From assembly GCF_013408795.1 (NCBI RefSeq), contig NZ_JACCCC010000001.1, positions 4,526,001 through 4,590,000 of the forward strand: a stretch of DNA of 64,000 nt, given 5' to 3'. The notes beneath the pieces were generated by a model. It did no database searches and was not told the DNA's origin. It worked only from the letters and a program-made list of their open reading frames with translations. Shown piece after piece: positions 8,133 through 16,961 of the stretch (the stretch's first letter is position 1; each line of letters begins with the position of its first letter). A program made the translations under genes and the position numbers. The stretch comes from Spinactinospora alkalitolerans. GTDB taxonomy: Bacteria > Actinomycetota > Actinomycetes > Streptosporangiales > Streptosporangiaceae.

Positions 8133-9421
8133 GTCGGATCTCCGCTCGCGGCATCGGGTACCTCCTGCGGCGTGAACACGACGGGGAGGCGCTCCAGTCC
8201 GCGGATGAACAGGGAGGGCCGCCACCGAAGATCACGCTCCGGTACCGAGAGTCGCATATCCGACAAGCGGAACACCAGGGTCTCAATGCTCACGGCCGCC
8301 ATGTGGTGGCCGATCTTCTGCGCCGGGCACCGGTGCGGTCCCACGCCCCATGCCAGGTGAGCGCGGTTGCCCGAGCTGCGCGCCGAGGCGTGCGTCCCGC
8401 CGCCGTCGAAGAGCAGCGGGTCGTTATTGGCCGCGGCGAATCCCGAGATAAGGCAGTCCCCTTCTCGGATGCGGTAGCCCGCGACCTCGGTGTCGCGCCG
8501 GGCGTAACGCCCCGCGAGGGTCTGGAACGGCGGGTCGCGCCACAGCACCTGGTCGATGGCCTCGTCCACGCGCAACTGCGCCCCCGCCACCGCCATCCGC
8601 ATCTCCTGCTCGGTGAGCAGCAGGCGCAGCGCGTTGCCGATGAGGTTGGCCGTGGGGTCGTGCGCCGCGGCGATGGTCAGCATGACCTGCTGCACGACCT
8701 CCTCGTCGGTCAGCCCGGCCGGGTGCGCGATCAGCCGCGAGGTGATGTCGTCGCCGGGCTCCCCGCGCTTGCGGTCGACGAGGTCGACGAGGTAGCCGAC
8801 CATCTTCTCGTTGGCGGCGTTGGCGGCCTCGCCGTTGCCGTTCCACAGCTCCACCATGAGGTCGCACAGGTAGTGGCCGTGCCGATCGTCCTGGCCGAGC
8901 ATGCGGTTGACCGCCAGCAACGGGATGCGGCCGGCGTACTCGGCGATCAGGTCGGCCTCGCCCCGGGCGGCGAACCGGTCGATCAGCGCGTTGGCGAGGT
9001 CCTCGATGTCGACGCGCAGCCGGCTCTGGGCCGACCCGTCGTAGCTGTCGACCAGCGCGCCGCGCAGCCGCTGGTGCTCGGCCCCGTCGCTGTGCAGCGC
9101 GTTGGGGCGGTGGGCGAAGACCGGGTAGGTTCCGGCCTCGGGGGTGATGCGGCCCTCCTTCAGCTCGCGCCAGATGCGCCCGTCGTGGCTGAACAGATGC
9201 TGGTCGCGCAGCACCTGCAGGTGCTCGCTGTAACCCAGCATCAGCCAGGCCGCGACCCCCGGTTCCACCTCCACCGGGGCGATGCCGCCGAATCTCTTGC
9301 GCATCAGCTCCCAGAGTTCGTGCGTGTCACCCCGCAGGGCGTCGCCGTAGAGCGGGACGGCCTCACTGTGCAGCGGGCAGGCGGAGGGGGAATTCGGTGC
9401 ATCACGCCGCGACTCGGTCAT
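8003..9421 (-). CDS. Cytochrome P450, CYP157-like, lacking the ExxR motif
   Basis: 472-residue P450. The haem loop is 'WGVGPHRC', with Trp in place of the usual Phe. The K-helix ExxR is replaced by 'DQVLW', comparable to the EQSLW reported for CYP157C1. The I-helix reads 'AAAHDPTAN', so the usual Ala-Gly pair is Ala-His while the Thr is kept. A Pro/Ser-rich C-terminal tail of about 45 residues overlaps the start of the next P450 by 130 bp. No conservon genes (cvnA-D), the common Streptomyces context of such pairs, flank it. The haem fold is probably retained; catalytic competence is uncertain. Confidence 0.88.
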   Translation of the reverse strand: MTESRRDAPNSPSACPLHSEAVPLYGDALRGDTHELWELMRKRFGGIAPVEVEPGVAAWLMLGYSEHLQVLRDQHLFSHDGRIWRELKEGRITPEAGTYPVFAHRPNALHSDGAEHQRLRGALVDSYDGSAQSRLRVDIEDLANALIDRFAARGEADLIAEYAGRIPLLAVNRMLGQDDRHGHYLCDLMVELWNGNGEAANAANEKMVGYLVDLVDRKRGEPGDDITSRLIAHPAGLTDEEVVQQVMLTIAAAHDPTANLIGNALRLLLTEQEMRMAVAGAQLRVDEAIDQVLWRDPPFQTLAGRYARRDTEVAGYRIREGDCLISGFAAANNDPLLFDGGGTHASARSSGNRAHLAWGVGPHRCPAQKIGHHMAAVSIETLVFRLSDMRLSVPERDLRWRPSLFIRGLERLPVVFTPQEVPDAASGDPTWPQSNPSSSTPAPETPKDRRPDSANSGLWSRLSSLVRSWRGL

Positions 9422-9553
9422 GGGGCCAGACGATATCCGTCACCGAGTGTCGTCGCGGCCGAACGGAGGAAAACGTCCGGGATTTCAGAGGTCCCCGGCC
9501 CCAGGGGGTCCGCGGTCCCCGTGGCCGGGGCGGCGGCCCGGGCCCATCGGGTT

Positions 9554-9674
9554 GCGACCGCCGCGTTCACGGAACGAGGCGGGACTCTCAAGCCCGGATC
9601 CGCCGTACCGCCGGCGGCTCGCGCGCGCTGCGGCAGCCGCCCCCTGTGCGAACCCGGCCGTCGGGCACCGGTCA
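9554..9674 (-). repeat. Short palindromic intergenic repeat, copy C (reverse orientation)
   Basis: Read on the minus strand it starts at the deacetylase stop codon (TGACCGGTGCCCGACGG) and follows the same order of blocks as copy B, ending near GGCGGTC. It occupies half of the 250-bp gap before the P450 pair. Confidence 0.8.
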
Positions 9675-10463
9675 GGTGAAGACCACCTCGGCGTCCCGGG
9701 TGAAGTGCGCGACCATCTCCGGGGGCAGGATCGCCGCTTCCGCGGCGTGCCCGCTCAGCGGCCGCGTCTGGCTGGTGAAGCAGGCGATCGCCGCGGCCTT
9801 GGCCGCCCGCACCTCCTCCGGCAGCACGATCCGGTGCGCGTCGGCCCACGGCACCCGCCCGTCATCGGGGAGCGCCCAGTGCCACATCCAGATCGGGTAC
9901 TCCAGCAGCGAGGCGCCGACGGCGTCGGCGGCCGTGCGGGCCGCACGTCCGGTGGCGTCGTGATCGGGGTGCATGTCGCCCTCCCACGGCGCCGCGCACA
10001 CCTCGAAGCCCGTGCACAGCTCCACCAGGTGCAGTTCCAGCTCGGCCTCCGCCCCGGCGACCCGGCCGTCGGGCAGCTCCAGCCGCACGATCTCCGCGTC
10101 CCCCGCGCCCAGCTCCTCCAGCGCCCGCTCGGTCTCGGCGATGCGCCGCTCCACCTGCTCGGTCCGGACGGGGGCGCCGCCGCCCGGATCCGGGGCGGCC
10201 CCGTCGGTCACCGCGACGATCCGCAGCAGCGCGTCGGTCGCCGCCAGCATCGAGATGGCCCCGCCGAAGCCGAGCACCTCGTCGTCGGGGTGCGGCGCCA
10301 CGACGACGGCGCTGCGGGTGTCGGCGACGTGCAGCGCGGGGAACTCGTGCAGCGCCGGCCACCCGCGCCACACCGTCTCCGAGGTGCCCGCGTCGTCGAC
10401 GGAGTGGGCGTGGCCGGACGACCATCGGGTCCATCGGGTGGTACTCAATGCGTCTCCCTCCAC
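9672..10463 (-). CDS. PIG-L / LmbE-family deacetylase
   Basis: Up to 263 residues. The zinc-binding signature 'VVVAPHPDDEVLGFGG' (His-Pro-Asp-Asp) is near residue 55 and the second ligand motif 'DMHPDHDA' near residue 165, both diagnostic of GlcNAc-PI de-N-acetylase-like enzymes (MshB, mycothiol conjugate amidase, antibiotic deacetylases). The listed start is the GTG at 10463; a TTG at 10448 sits about 6 nt after GGAGGGA and may be the true start. No mycothiol gene is nearby, so the substrate stays open. Confidence 0.87.
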   Translation of the reverse strand: MEGDALSTTRWTRWSSGHAHSVDDAGTSETVWRGWPALHEFPALHVADTRSAVVVAPHPDDEVLGFGGAISMLAATDALLRIVAVTDGAAPDPGGGAPVRTEQVERRIAETERALEELGAGDAEIVRLELPDGRVAGAEAELELHLVELCTGFEVCAAPWEGDMHPDHDATGRAARTAADAVGASLLEYPIWMWHWALPDDGRVPWADAHRIVLPEEVRAAKAAAIACFTSQTRPLSGHAAEAAILPPEMVAHFTRDAEVVFT

Positions 10464-10536
10464 GCCGGCCCGGGTCCGACATCACTCCCCTGCCCCGGAG
10501 CCCGATGCGGAAACGGGGCGGCGGCGGGCGCGGCGC

Positions 10537-11181
10537 TCAGCCGGCGGTCCGCCGGACGCGTTCGGCGAGTCCGGCGTCGCGGGCCACCCGGGCCAGGCCC
10601 GCGGCGAACGAGGCCAGCTCGCCGCCGTCGACCAGCCCGGCGAGCTCGGACTCCGCGGTCGGCAGACCGACCCGCTCGGCCCCCTTGCGGCTGACGCCGT
10701 CGAAATAGGGCCGCAACCACTCCCACACCTGCTGCGCCTCCCTGCAGAAGATCGCCGCGCCCGTGGGACCGATGCCCTTGAAGCCCTGCAGGTCGCGTTC
10801 CAGCCGCCGCGGGTCACCGCCGGCCTCGTCGGCGAGCCGGCGCAGGTCGCCCCCGTGGTGGTCGCGCAGCCGCTCGGCGCACTCGCCGAGCCGGGTCGCG
10901 GTGCTCTCGTCGTAGCGCACGTAGTGGGCCCGGCCCAGGGCGTCGACGCGCTGCTGCCAGGTCAGTCCGAGCATGCCGTCGGGCGTCGTCGCGCCCGCGC
11001 CGGTCAGCTCGCGCGCGGCCGCGATGGCGATGTCGGCCGATATCCGGGCGCTGACCAGGTTCGCCAGCACCAGCAGCCGCCACAGGGGCGACGGCTTGTC
11101 CTCCAGTCGGATCCCGGCCTCCTGCGCCAGCGTCCGGCCCGCCTCGTCAACGACGGCCCGGGCGATCGTGGTCCTGCTCAT
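10537..11181 (-). CDS. HhH-GPD-like DNA repair endonuclease/glycosylase-family protein
   Basis: 214 residues, largely helical. The central segment 'LQGFKGIGPTGAAIFCREA' matches a helix-hairpin-helix of the endonuclease III/HhH-GPD superfamily. The Cys cluster that binds iron-sulphur in Nth is absent. Actinobacterial proteins of this type are usually annotated only as 'endonuclease'. The catalytic Lys/Asp could not be fixed by eye. It may form an operon with the deacetylase 73 bp downstream. Confidence 0.65.
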   Translation of the reverse strand: MSRTTIARAVVDEAGRTLAQEAGIRLEDKPSPLWRLLVLANLVSARISADIAIAAARELTGAGATTPDGMLGLTWQQRVDALGRAHYVRYDESTATRLGECAERLRDHHGGDLRRLADEAGGDPRRLERDLQGFKGIGPTGAAIFCREAQQVWEWLRPYFDGVSRKGAERVGLPTAESELAGLVDGGELASFAAGLARVARDAGLAERVRRTAG

Positions 11182-11247
11182 CGTCGGTCCCCCTTGAACG
11201 CGTCCGCACGCGCCCCTACCCGGAAGAGGACCGAGGCATCCGCGCCG

Positions 11248-12279
11248 CTACCCCGCGATCCGCTCGGCCAGCCAGGCCACCGCAGGGGCGTAGCGGTACT
11301 CGATCGCGCCGTGGCCGGCGTCGAACAGCTCGAAGCGCACCCGCTCGTCGGGCACGCCCGCGGCGGCGACGGCCCTGCGGAAGGCCGTGGCCCCGAGGTC
11401 GAGGTAGAACTCGTCACGGTCGCCCGCGTCGATCCAGACGGCCCGCATCGACCGCAGCGCCTCGGCTCCGGCCTCCTGGGCCGCCATGAGCACCGGGTCC
11501 ATGGCGAGCCAGCGCCGCCACACCTCGGGGACGATCCGGCCGAGGTCGTCGAAGGGCAGCAGCACGGTGCCGTCGGGCTCGGCCGAGTAGGCGGCGGCGT
11601 AGGCGTACATCTCGATGAGCTCGCCGTCGCCGTCCTTCGTCCCGAACGGCCGGGTCCGGACGTCGGCGAGGAACGCCGGGTAGGAGCCCCCGTACTCGTC
11701 GCGCAGCGTGCGGGCGATCCGGGGGAAGAAGGGCTGGTAGGACAGCTCGAACAGGGCGTCGCCGGCGTGCGTGGCCAGCGCCCCGAACACCTCGGGCCGC
11801 AGCATGGCGGTGACCATGGCGCCGTAGCCGCCGCTGGACTTGCCGGAGATCGCGCGGTGGTCGCGGGCGGCGAGGGTCCGGTACTCGGCGTCCACCCACG
11901 GCACGACCTCGTCGCACAGGTAGGAGTGGTAGTCGCCGGTGCCGGGGGAGTCGAGGTACTGGCTGCCGCCGAGCGAGGTCCAGGCGTCGACGTAGACCAG
12001 GATGGCCGGCGGCGCCTGCCCTGCGGCGAACACCGCGTCGGCGAGCTCGGGGAACGGCCGCCGGAACGCCGTCCGGTTGTCCCACATGCCGACGTGGCCG
12101 GTGAAGCCCTGGATGACGTAGACGACCGGGTAGCGGCGGTCGGAGTCGGCGTAGCCGGGCGGCACCTGGACCAGGACCGGACGCTCGTGCGGATCCCCCA
12201 GCGGGTTCCCGCGCAGCCGCTCGCTCACCAGTGTGCGCCGCTCGATGCGCCCCGCCAGTTCTCCCGACCACGGCAGCAT
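11248..12279 (-). CDS. Alpha/beta-hydrolase esterase (esterase D / antigen 85-like fold)
   Basis: 343-residue serine hydrolase. The nucleophile elbow is 'GKSSGGYGA'. The N-terminal core strand '[18 protein letters not shown]' contributes the oxyanion region; '[11 protein letters not shown]' and 'DAGHGAIEY' near the C-terminus supply candidate Asp and His. There is no signal peptide, so it is cytoplasmic, unlike secreted antigen 85 proteins. The ATG at 12279 follows a strong GGAGGAG; a much longer in-frame opening upstream overlaps a divergent gene and was rejected. The substrate is unknown. Confidence 0.85.
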   Translation of the reverse strand: MLPWSGELAGRIERRTLVSERLRGNPLGDPHERPVLVQVPPGYADSDRRYPVVYVIQGFTGHVGMWDNRTAFRRPFPELADAVFAAGQAPPAILVYVDAWTSLGGSQYLDSPGTGDYHSYLCDEVVPWVDAEYRTLAARDHRAISGKSSGGYGAMVTAMLRPEVFGALATHAGDALFELSYQPFFPRIARTLRDEYGGSYPAFLADVRTRPFGTKDGDGELIEMYAYAAAYSAEPDGTVLLPFDDLGRIVPEVWRRWLAMDPVLMAAQEAGAEALRSMRAVWIDAGDRDEFYLDLGATAFRRAVAAAGVPDERVRFELFDAGHGAIEYRYAPAVAWLAERIAG

Positions 12280-12397
12280 GCGTGCTCCTCCCCTTCGGCA
12301 TCCGGTCCGTCCGGTCCCAGCATCCCGGACCGGCCGCCCGGCGTCGAGGGGCCGGTCCCGGTTGGCGCCGGGCCGCGCGACCCGGCACGCTGGACCG

Positions 12398-12985
12398 GTG
12401 ATCGATTCTGCGGACAGGGCCGCGGTGTGGGTGGTCGCCGGCGCACCCGGGGCCGGGAAGTCCACCGTCGCCGACCTCGTGCTGGAGCGGCTGCGGCCGG
12501 TTCCCGCGCTCCTCGACAAGGACACGCTCTACAGCGGGTTCGCGGCCGCCGTGCTCGACGCGCACGGCCGGCCCGCGGGAGAGCGGGAGGGCCCCTGGTA
12601 CGACGAGCACGTCAAGGTGCACGAGTACGGGGGCATGACGGCCGCCGCACGCCAGATCCGGGCGGCGGGGTGCCCGGTCATGCTGGTGGCTCCGTTCACC
12701 GGGCGGATCCGCGACGCCGACGCGTGGCGCACCTGGGTGGCAGAGCTCGGCGGCGACCCCGTACGGCTGGTCTGGGTGCGCTGCGACGGGCCGACGCTGC
12801 TGGCCCGGCTGCGGCGGCGGGGCCGCTCGCGCGACGCGGGGAAGCTCACGGGGTTCGACGCCTTCGTCGAGCGCATCCGCCCCGACGAGCCGCCGGCCGC
12901 GCCGCACGCCGAGATCGACAACCGGAACGGCGCCGCCCCGCTGCCCGGGCAGGTCGACGCCGTACTCGACCGCGCGGTCCGGTGA
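12398..12985 (+). CDS. P-loop small-molecule kinase-like protein
   Basis: 195-residue P-loop NTPase with Walker A 'GAPGAGKST' at residues 14-22. The layout resembles gluconate/shikimate/adenylate-kinase-type enzymes: 'LLDKDTL' after the P-loop, a lid-like '[10 protein letters not shown]', and 'RCDGPTLL' before it. The substrate is unknown. The GTG start has no Shine-Dalgarno; a possible -10 (CACGCT) lies about 8 nt upstream, so a leaderless mRNA is plausible. It is divergent from the esterase gene. Confidence 0.75.
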   Translation: MIDSADRAAVWVVAGAPGAGKSTVADLVLERLRPVPALLDKDTLYSGFAAAVLDAHGRPAGEREGPWYDEHVKVHEYGGMTAAARQIRAAGCPVMLVAPFTGRIRDADAWRTWVAELGGDPVRLVWVRCDGPTLLARLRRRGRSRDAGKLTGFDAFVERIRPDEPPAAPHAEIDNRNGAAPLPGQVDAVLDRAVR

Positions 12986-13070
12986 TCCGGCGCGGCGCCG
13001 CGGCCGCGGGCCGGGGAGGAAGCGGACCCGGGAGCGGGGGATCGGCCCCGCCCGGGGTTAGCATTCGGAT

Positions 13071-13604
13071 ATGACGCCACCCCTGAGCACCGAACGGCTG
13101 CTGATCCGGGACTGGACGACCGACGACGCCGAGTCGGCGTTCGCGGTCTACGGCTCCCCCGAGGTGGCCCGGTGGCTGACGCCGGCCATGCGCGCGGTCG
13201 ACGACGTGTCGGCGATGCGCTCGGTGCTGGAGGCATGGGTGGAGGCCCAGCCCAACCTGCTCCCGCCCGCGGGCCGGTGGGCCGTGGTGCGCCGGGACGA
13301 CGACGCGGTCATCGGCGGGCTGTCGCTTCGCCTGCTGCCCCCGTTCGAGGAGGACTTCGAGCTGAGCTGGCAGCTTCGCCCGGACACCTGGGGCAACGGC
13401 TTCGCCACCGAGGCCGGCACGGCGCTGGTCCGCTGGGCCTTCGGCGAGGGGATCGAGGAGCTGTTCGCCGTGGCCCGCCCCGCCAACACCCGGGCCATCG
13501 GCACGGCGCGGCGCCTGGGCATGGAGTGGGTGGGCGAGACCGACAAGTACTACGGCCTGCGGCTCCAGGTCTTCCGCATCCGCCCCTCCGATCTCCGGCC
13601 CTGA
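13071..13604 (+). CDS. GNAT-family N-acetyltransferase (RimJ/RimL type)
   Basis: 177 residues. The N-terminal 'LSTERLLIRDW' and the acetyl-CoA-binding motif A 'WGNGFATEAGTAL' (near residue 107) are typical of RimJ/RimL-like GNATs, followed by 'NTRAIGTARRLGM', the motif-B helix. It acetylates an amine of unknown identity. A candidate -10 (TAGCAT, 13059-13064) sits 7 nt before the ATG and there is no Shine-Dalgarno, suggesting leaderless translation. A long palindromic repeat starts 3 bp after the stop. Confidence 0.88.
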   Translation: MTPPLSTERLLIRDWTTDDAESAFAVYGSPEVARWLTPAMRAVDDVSAMRSVLEAWVEAQPNLLPPAGRWAVVRRDDDAVIGGLSLRLLPPFEEDFELSWQLRPDTWGNGFATEAGTALVRWAFGEGIEELFAVARPANTRAIGTARRLGMEWVGETDKYYGLRLQVFRIRPSDLRP

Positions 13605-13606
13605 AC

Positions 13607-13914
13607 CTGGGTCTCAACCACCGGAGTTCTCTGACCTCAGCCCCAGGTCGGAGCCTGTGGTGGCTGGGCGATCCTCTCGCGTGGCCGAAGGCTCCCGCAG
13701 GGATCGACCCGGCGCCGCGCCGCCCACGCCGCCTGCTTGAGTGCCGGACCGGAACCGCGGTGTCGGTGCGCGCCCGCAGTGACGGGTCCGCTTCGCGTGC
13801 GGGTGGTCGATCTCCGTCCGCGGTCCTGACGGCCACGCGAGAGAATCGGCCACCCGCACGCCATTCCTCCCTGAGGTCGGCCTTAAGACTCCCTGGGGCC
13901 GAGGTCAGAACTCG
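13607..13914. repeat. Long palindromic intergenic repeat, copy 1
   Basis: About 300 bp filling the gap between the convergent GNAT and wrbA genes. The outer arms pair (GAGTTCTCTGACCTC at 13624 with GAGGTCAGAACTC ending 13913), and the centre is GGAACCGCGG at 13751-13760. The blocks 'CCGCGGTGTCGGTG', 'GCGGGTCCGCTTCGCG' and 'CGCGAGAGAA' are shared with copies at 55600 and 60836. Confidence 0.85.
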
Positions 13915-13915
13915 A

Positions 13916-14533
13916 TCAGAGGGTCCGGCCGGCCTTGAGGGAGGCCGCGATGCGGACCACGCGCTTGGCCTGCACCTGGGCGGCGGCGCGGGTGGTGTCG
14001 TCCACGGGGTTGCTGCCCTGGGCGTCGACGTGGGAGGTGCCGTAGGGGTTGCCGTCGACGAACTTGGCGGCGTCGGTGTAGCCGGGCGGCACGACGATGC
14101 CGCCGAAGTGGTAGAAGGTGGTGGCCAGCGCCAGCAGCGTGGACTCCTGGCCGCCGTGCACGGTGGCCGAGGAGGTGAAGCCGCTGTAGACCTTGTCGGC
14201 CAGCAGGCCCTGCGACCACTGCGGGCCGAGCGTGTCGATGAACTGCTTGAGCTGCGAGGCGATGTTGCCGTAGCGGGTGGGCGAGCCGAACACGACGGCG
14301 TCGGCCCACACCACGTCATCGGCGCTCGCCTCGGCGACGTCCCGGGTCGCCTCGACGTTGGCCGCCCACGCCTCGTTGCTCGCGATCGCCTCGGCCGGCG
14401 CCAGCTCCGCGACCTTGCGCAGCCGGACCTCGGCGCCTTCCTTCTCCGCGGTCTCCGCGATCTCCCGCGCGATCTCGTACCCCGTCCCGGTGGCGGAGTA
14501 GTAGACGACGCTGAGCTTCACGCTCTCACTCAT
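13916..14533 (-). CDS. wrbA: NAD(P)H:quinone oxidoreductase, WrbA type
   Basis: 205-residue flavodoxin-like FMN protein reducing quinones by two electrons. The FMN phosphate loop is 'YYSATGTGYEIA'; 'FGSPTRYGNIASQLKQFID' is the WrbA signature, and 'ATVHGGQESTLLA' plus the C-terminal 'A..QAKRV' segment complete the family pattern. It is cytosolic. The ATG at 14533 gives the usual length of about 200 residues. A TTCCTAGGAA palindrome adjoins a TATTAT -10 candidate upstream, suggesting a redox- or quinone-responsive repressor. Confidence 0.95.
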   Translation of the reverse strand: MSESVKLSVVYYSATGTGYEIAREIAETAEKEGAEVRLRKVAELAPAEAIASNEAWAANVEATRDVAEASADDVVWADAVVFGSPTRYGNIASQLKQFIDTLGPQWSQGLLADKVYSGFTSSATVHGGQESTLLALATTFYHFGGIVVPPGYTDAAKFVDGNPYGTSHVDAQGSNPVDDTTRAAAQVQAKRVVRIAASLKAGRTL

Positions 14534-14604
14534 GGACAACCTCTTGGTCTCACGGAACGCGCCCGCCGGAACCTTTGGGCTCCGAGCAGGCGCACGAATT
14601 TCTT

Positions 14605-14621
14605 TTCCTAGGAAGATAATA
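14605..14621 (-). promoter_or_regulatory. wrbA promoter -10 with adjoining palindrome
   Basis: In minus-strand orientation a TATTAT hexamer (14616-14621) is followed at once by the perfect 10-bp palindrome TTCCTAGGAA (14605-14614), in an A/T-rich patch of an otherwise GC-rich gap. A -35 box could not be fixed. Confidence 0.45.
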
Positions 14622-14785
14622 CATAAGCATGCAAACTCGCCATGGCCACCGGTACGGGGTGACCATGAACACAGCACCGGCGCTGCCGGCGCCCGGCACC
14701 CGGGACGGTCGCACCGCCCCCTCCGCCGCCTCCCCTTCGACCTCGGGAAGGCCGACGGAACCGGCCGGGACAAGGGGGATGACAC

Positions 14786-16180
14786 ATGGCGGACAACCCG
14801 CGCGGCGCCGACGACCTCGATCCCGTCCTGGAGCGCGCGCTCTCGCGGCTGATGCTCATCGCCGAGGTGAGCACCGTGCTGAGCAGCAGCCTGCACACCG
14901 AGGACGTGCTGGGACGCCTGGCCCGGCTGCTGGTCCCCCAGCTCGCCGACTGGTGCGTGGTGGAGCTGCTGGACGAGGAGCTGCGCCGGGTGGCACTGGC
15001 GCACCGCGACCCCAAGGTCGTCCTGCCGGCCGGGGTGCGGGGACCCGTTCCCGGCCCCGAACCGCTGGCCGACACCCCACTGGAACGCGTGCTGGCCGGC
15101 GCCGGACCACTGTTCCTCGACCACTTCCCCGAAGAGGCGGCCACCGCCAGCCCCCTGGGGCGCGCGCAGAAGGAGCTGGTGGACCTGCTGGGCGCCGACA
15201 CCGCGATCCTCGCCCCGTTGCGCGCCCGGCGGCGCGTCCTCGGCGTGCTGGTCCTGGTGCGCACCGACCCCGACCACCCGCTGTCAGAGGACGACCTGCC
15301 GCTGGTCGAGGACCTCACGCACCGGGCCGCGCTCGCCGTCGACAACGCCCGGCTCTACACCGCCCAGCGCGACGCCGCGCAGGACTTCCAGCGCGCGCTG
15401 CTGCCGGAGCTGCCGAAGGCTGACCACCTGCAGATGGCGGCCCGCTACACCGCCGCGCAGGTCAGCGCCGAGGTGGGCGGCGACTGGTACGACGCGTTCG
15501 TGCTGCCCGACGGCGTCACCGCGCTGGTCGCCGGGGACGTCAGCGGGCACGACCGCAGCGCGGCCGTGCAGATGGCGCAGTTGCGGAGCATGCTGCGGGC
15601 GCTGGCGTGGGACCACCAGGAGCCCCCCAGCGCGATCATGCGGCGGCTCGACGGCCTGCTGCACCACCTCGGCACGACGAAGACGGCCACCGCCCTCTAC
15701 GGGCGGATCGAGGGGCCGGTCGGAGGGCCGTGGCGGTGGCGCTGGACCAACGCCGGGCACCCGCCCCCGCTGCTCGTCACCCGCGAGGGGGAGACCCGCT
15801 ACCTGACAGGGGGCCACGGCCTGCTGCTCGGGGTCGACGACAGCCGGGTCCGCCCCGACGCCGAGGAGGAGCTGCCGCCGCGCTCCACGCTGCTGCTCTA
15901 CACCGACGGTCTGATCGAGCGCCGGGGCGAGTCGCTGCACCGCGGCATGACCCGGCTGCGCCGGCAGGCCGCCGCGCTCGCGGGGGCGCCCGTCGGCGAC
16001 TTCTGCGACGGCCTGCTGGAGGGTGTGCTCGACACCCCGGCCGACGACGTCGTGCTGCTCGCCCTGCGCGTCCCCGAGGCCGGCGCCGGCGCCCCCCGCG
16101 GGAACGCCGATGGCCCCGGGCCCCGCTCGCCTAGACTGGGGCCGATCGAACCGCCAGCCGACGAGGAGCCGCATGCCTGA
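14786..16180 (+). CDS. GAF-domain PP2C (SpoIIE/RsbU-type) serine phosphatase
   Basis: 464 residues. An N-terminal GAF sensor (about 25-190) is followed by a SpoIIE/PP2C phosphatase domain (about 215-440) with the metal-binding Asp motifs 'VGGDWYDAF', 'VAGDVSGHD', 'LLYTDGLIE' and 'PADDVVLLAL'. Such proteins dephosphorylate anti-sigma-factor antagonists in partner-switching pathways; no kinase or antagonist gene is adjacent. There is no membrane segment. The last 40 residues are Pro/Gly-rich. The stop overlaps the following TetR start by 8 nt, so the two are probably co-translated. Confidence 0.92.
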   Translation: MADNPRGADDLDPVLERALSRLMLIAEVSTVLSSSLHTEDVLGRLARLLVPQLADWCVVELLDEELRRVALAHRDPKVVLPAGVRGPVPGPEPLADTPLERVLAGAGPLFLDHFPEEAATASPLGRAQKELVDLLGADTAILAPLRARRRVLGVLVLVRTDPDHPLSEDDLPLVEDLTHRAALAVDNARLYTAQRDAAQDFQRALLPELPKADHLQMAARYTAAQVSAEVGGDWYDAFVLPDGVTALVAGDVSGHDRSAAVQMAQLRSMLRALAWDHQEPPSAIMRRLDGLLHHLGTTKTATALYGRIEGPVGGPWRWRWTNAGHPPPLLVTREGETRYLTGGHGLLLGVDDSRVRPDAEEELPPRSTLLLYTDGLIERRGESLHRGMTRLRRQAAALAGAPVGDFCDGLLEGVLDTPADDVVLLALRVPEAGAGAPRGNADGPGPRSPRLGPIEPPADEEPHA

Positions 16181-16910
16181 CGTCCCGCCCTCGACGCCCA
16201 CTGCGGGACGTGTGCGCGACGCGGCCCGGACCCGGACCGAGATCCTCGACGTCGCCGCCCGGGAGTTCGCCGAGCGCGGCTACGCCGGTGCCCGGGTCGA
16301 CGAGATCGCCGCCAGGACCCGCACGACCAAGCGGATGATCTACTACTACTTCGGCGGCAAGGAGCAGCTCTACATCAAGGTCCTGGAGCGCGCCTACTCC
16401 CGGATCCGGGAGACCGAGCAGACCCTGGACGTCGCCGGCCTGGAACCCGCGGAGGCCATCCGGCACCTCGCCGAGCTGACCTACGACCACCACACGGCCA
16501 ACCCCGACTTCATCAGGCTGGTCGGCATCGAGAACATCGACCGGGGCGAGCACATCGCCAAGTCCGAGGTCCTGGCCAACCTCAGCACGCCGGTCATCGA
16601 CCTCATCGCCGCGATCCTGGAGCGCGGCCGCGGCCAGGGGGTGTTCCGCGCGGACACCGACGCGGTCGACGTGCACATGATGATCAGCGCCTACTGCGTC
16701 TTCCCCGTGGCCAACCGGCACACCTTCACCACGATCTTCCACCGCGACCCGCTCGACCCCTCACGCCACGACCACCACCGCCGCATGCTCGGCGACATGG
16801 TGGTCGCCTACCTCACCGGCGCCGCGGGCGGCGCCGAGCCGGGGGACGGGGCCCGCACCGCGCGCGCGGACGGCGGCCCGGCCCCGATCGGCCTGGCCGA
16901 GCACGGCTGA
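16173..16910 (+). CDS. TetR/AcrR-family transcriptional regulator
   Basis: 245-residue regulator. A clear N-terminal HTH ('FAERGYAGARVDEIAARTRT' then 'MIYYYFGGKEQLY', about residues 20-65) is followed by a helical ligand domain and a disordered Gly/Ala-rich tail of about 35 residues. The ATG at 16173 overlaps the phosphatase stop (ATGCCTGA). The tail length and the coupling to a stress-signalling phosphatase are unusual. The effector and targets are unknown. Confidence 0.92.
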   Translation: MPDVPPSTPTAGRVRDAARTRTEILDVAAREFAERGYAGARVDEIAARTRTTKRMIYYYFGGKEQLYIKVLERAYSRIRETEQTLDVAGLEPAEAIRHLAELTYDHHTANPDFIRLVGIENIDRGEHIAKSEVLANLSTPVIDLIAAILERGRGQGVFRADTDAVDVHMMISAYCVFPVANRHTFTTIFHRDPLDPSRHDHHRRMLGDMVVAYLTGAAGGAEPGDGARTARADGGPAPIGLAEHG

Positions 16911-16961
16911 CCGCCCGCGCCTCCCCGCGGCCCCGGCCCTCCGAGAGGCGTGGGAGGCGCG

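Noticed and set aside
6846-9421. Conservon (cvnA-D) around the P450 pair
   Set aside because: Neighbours are a TetR regulator and a PIG-L deacetylase; no histidine kinase, roadblock, DUF742 or GTPase gene is present.
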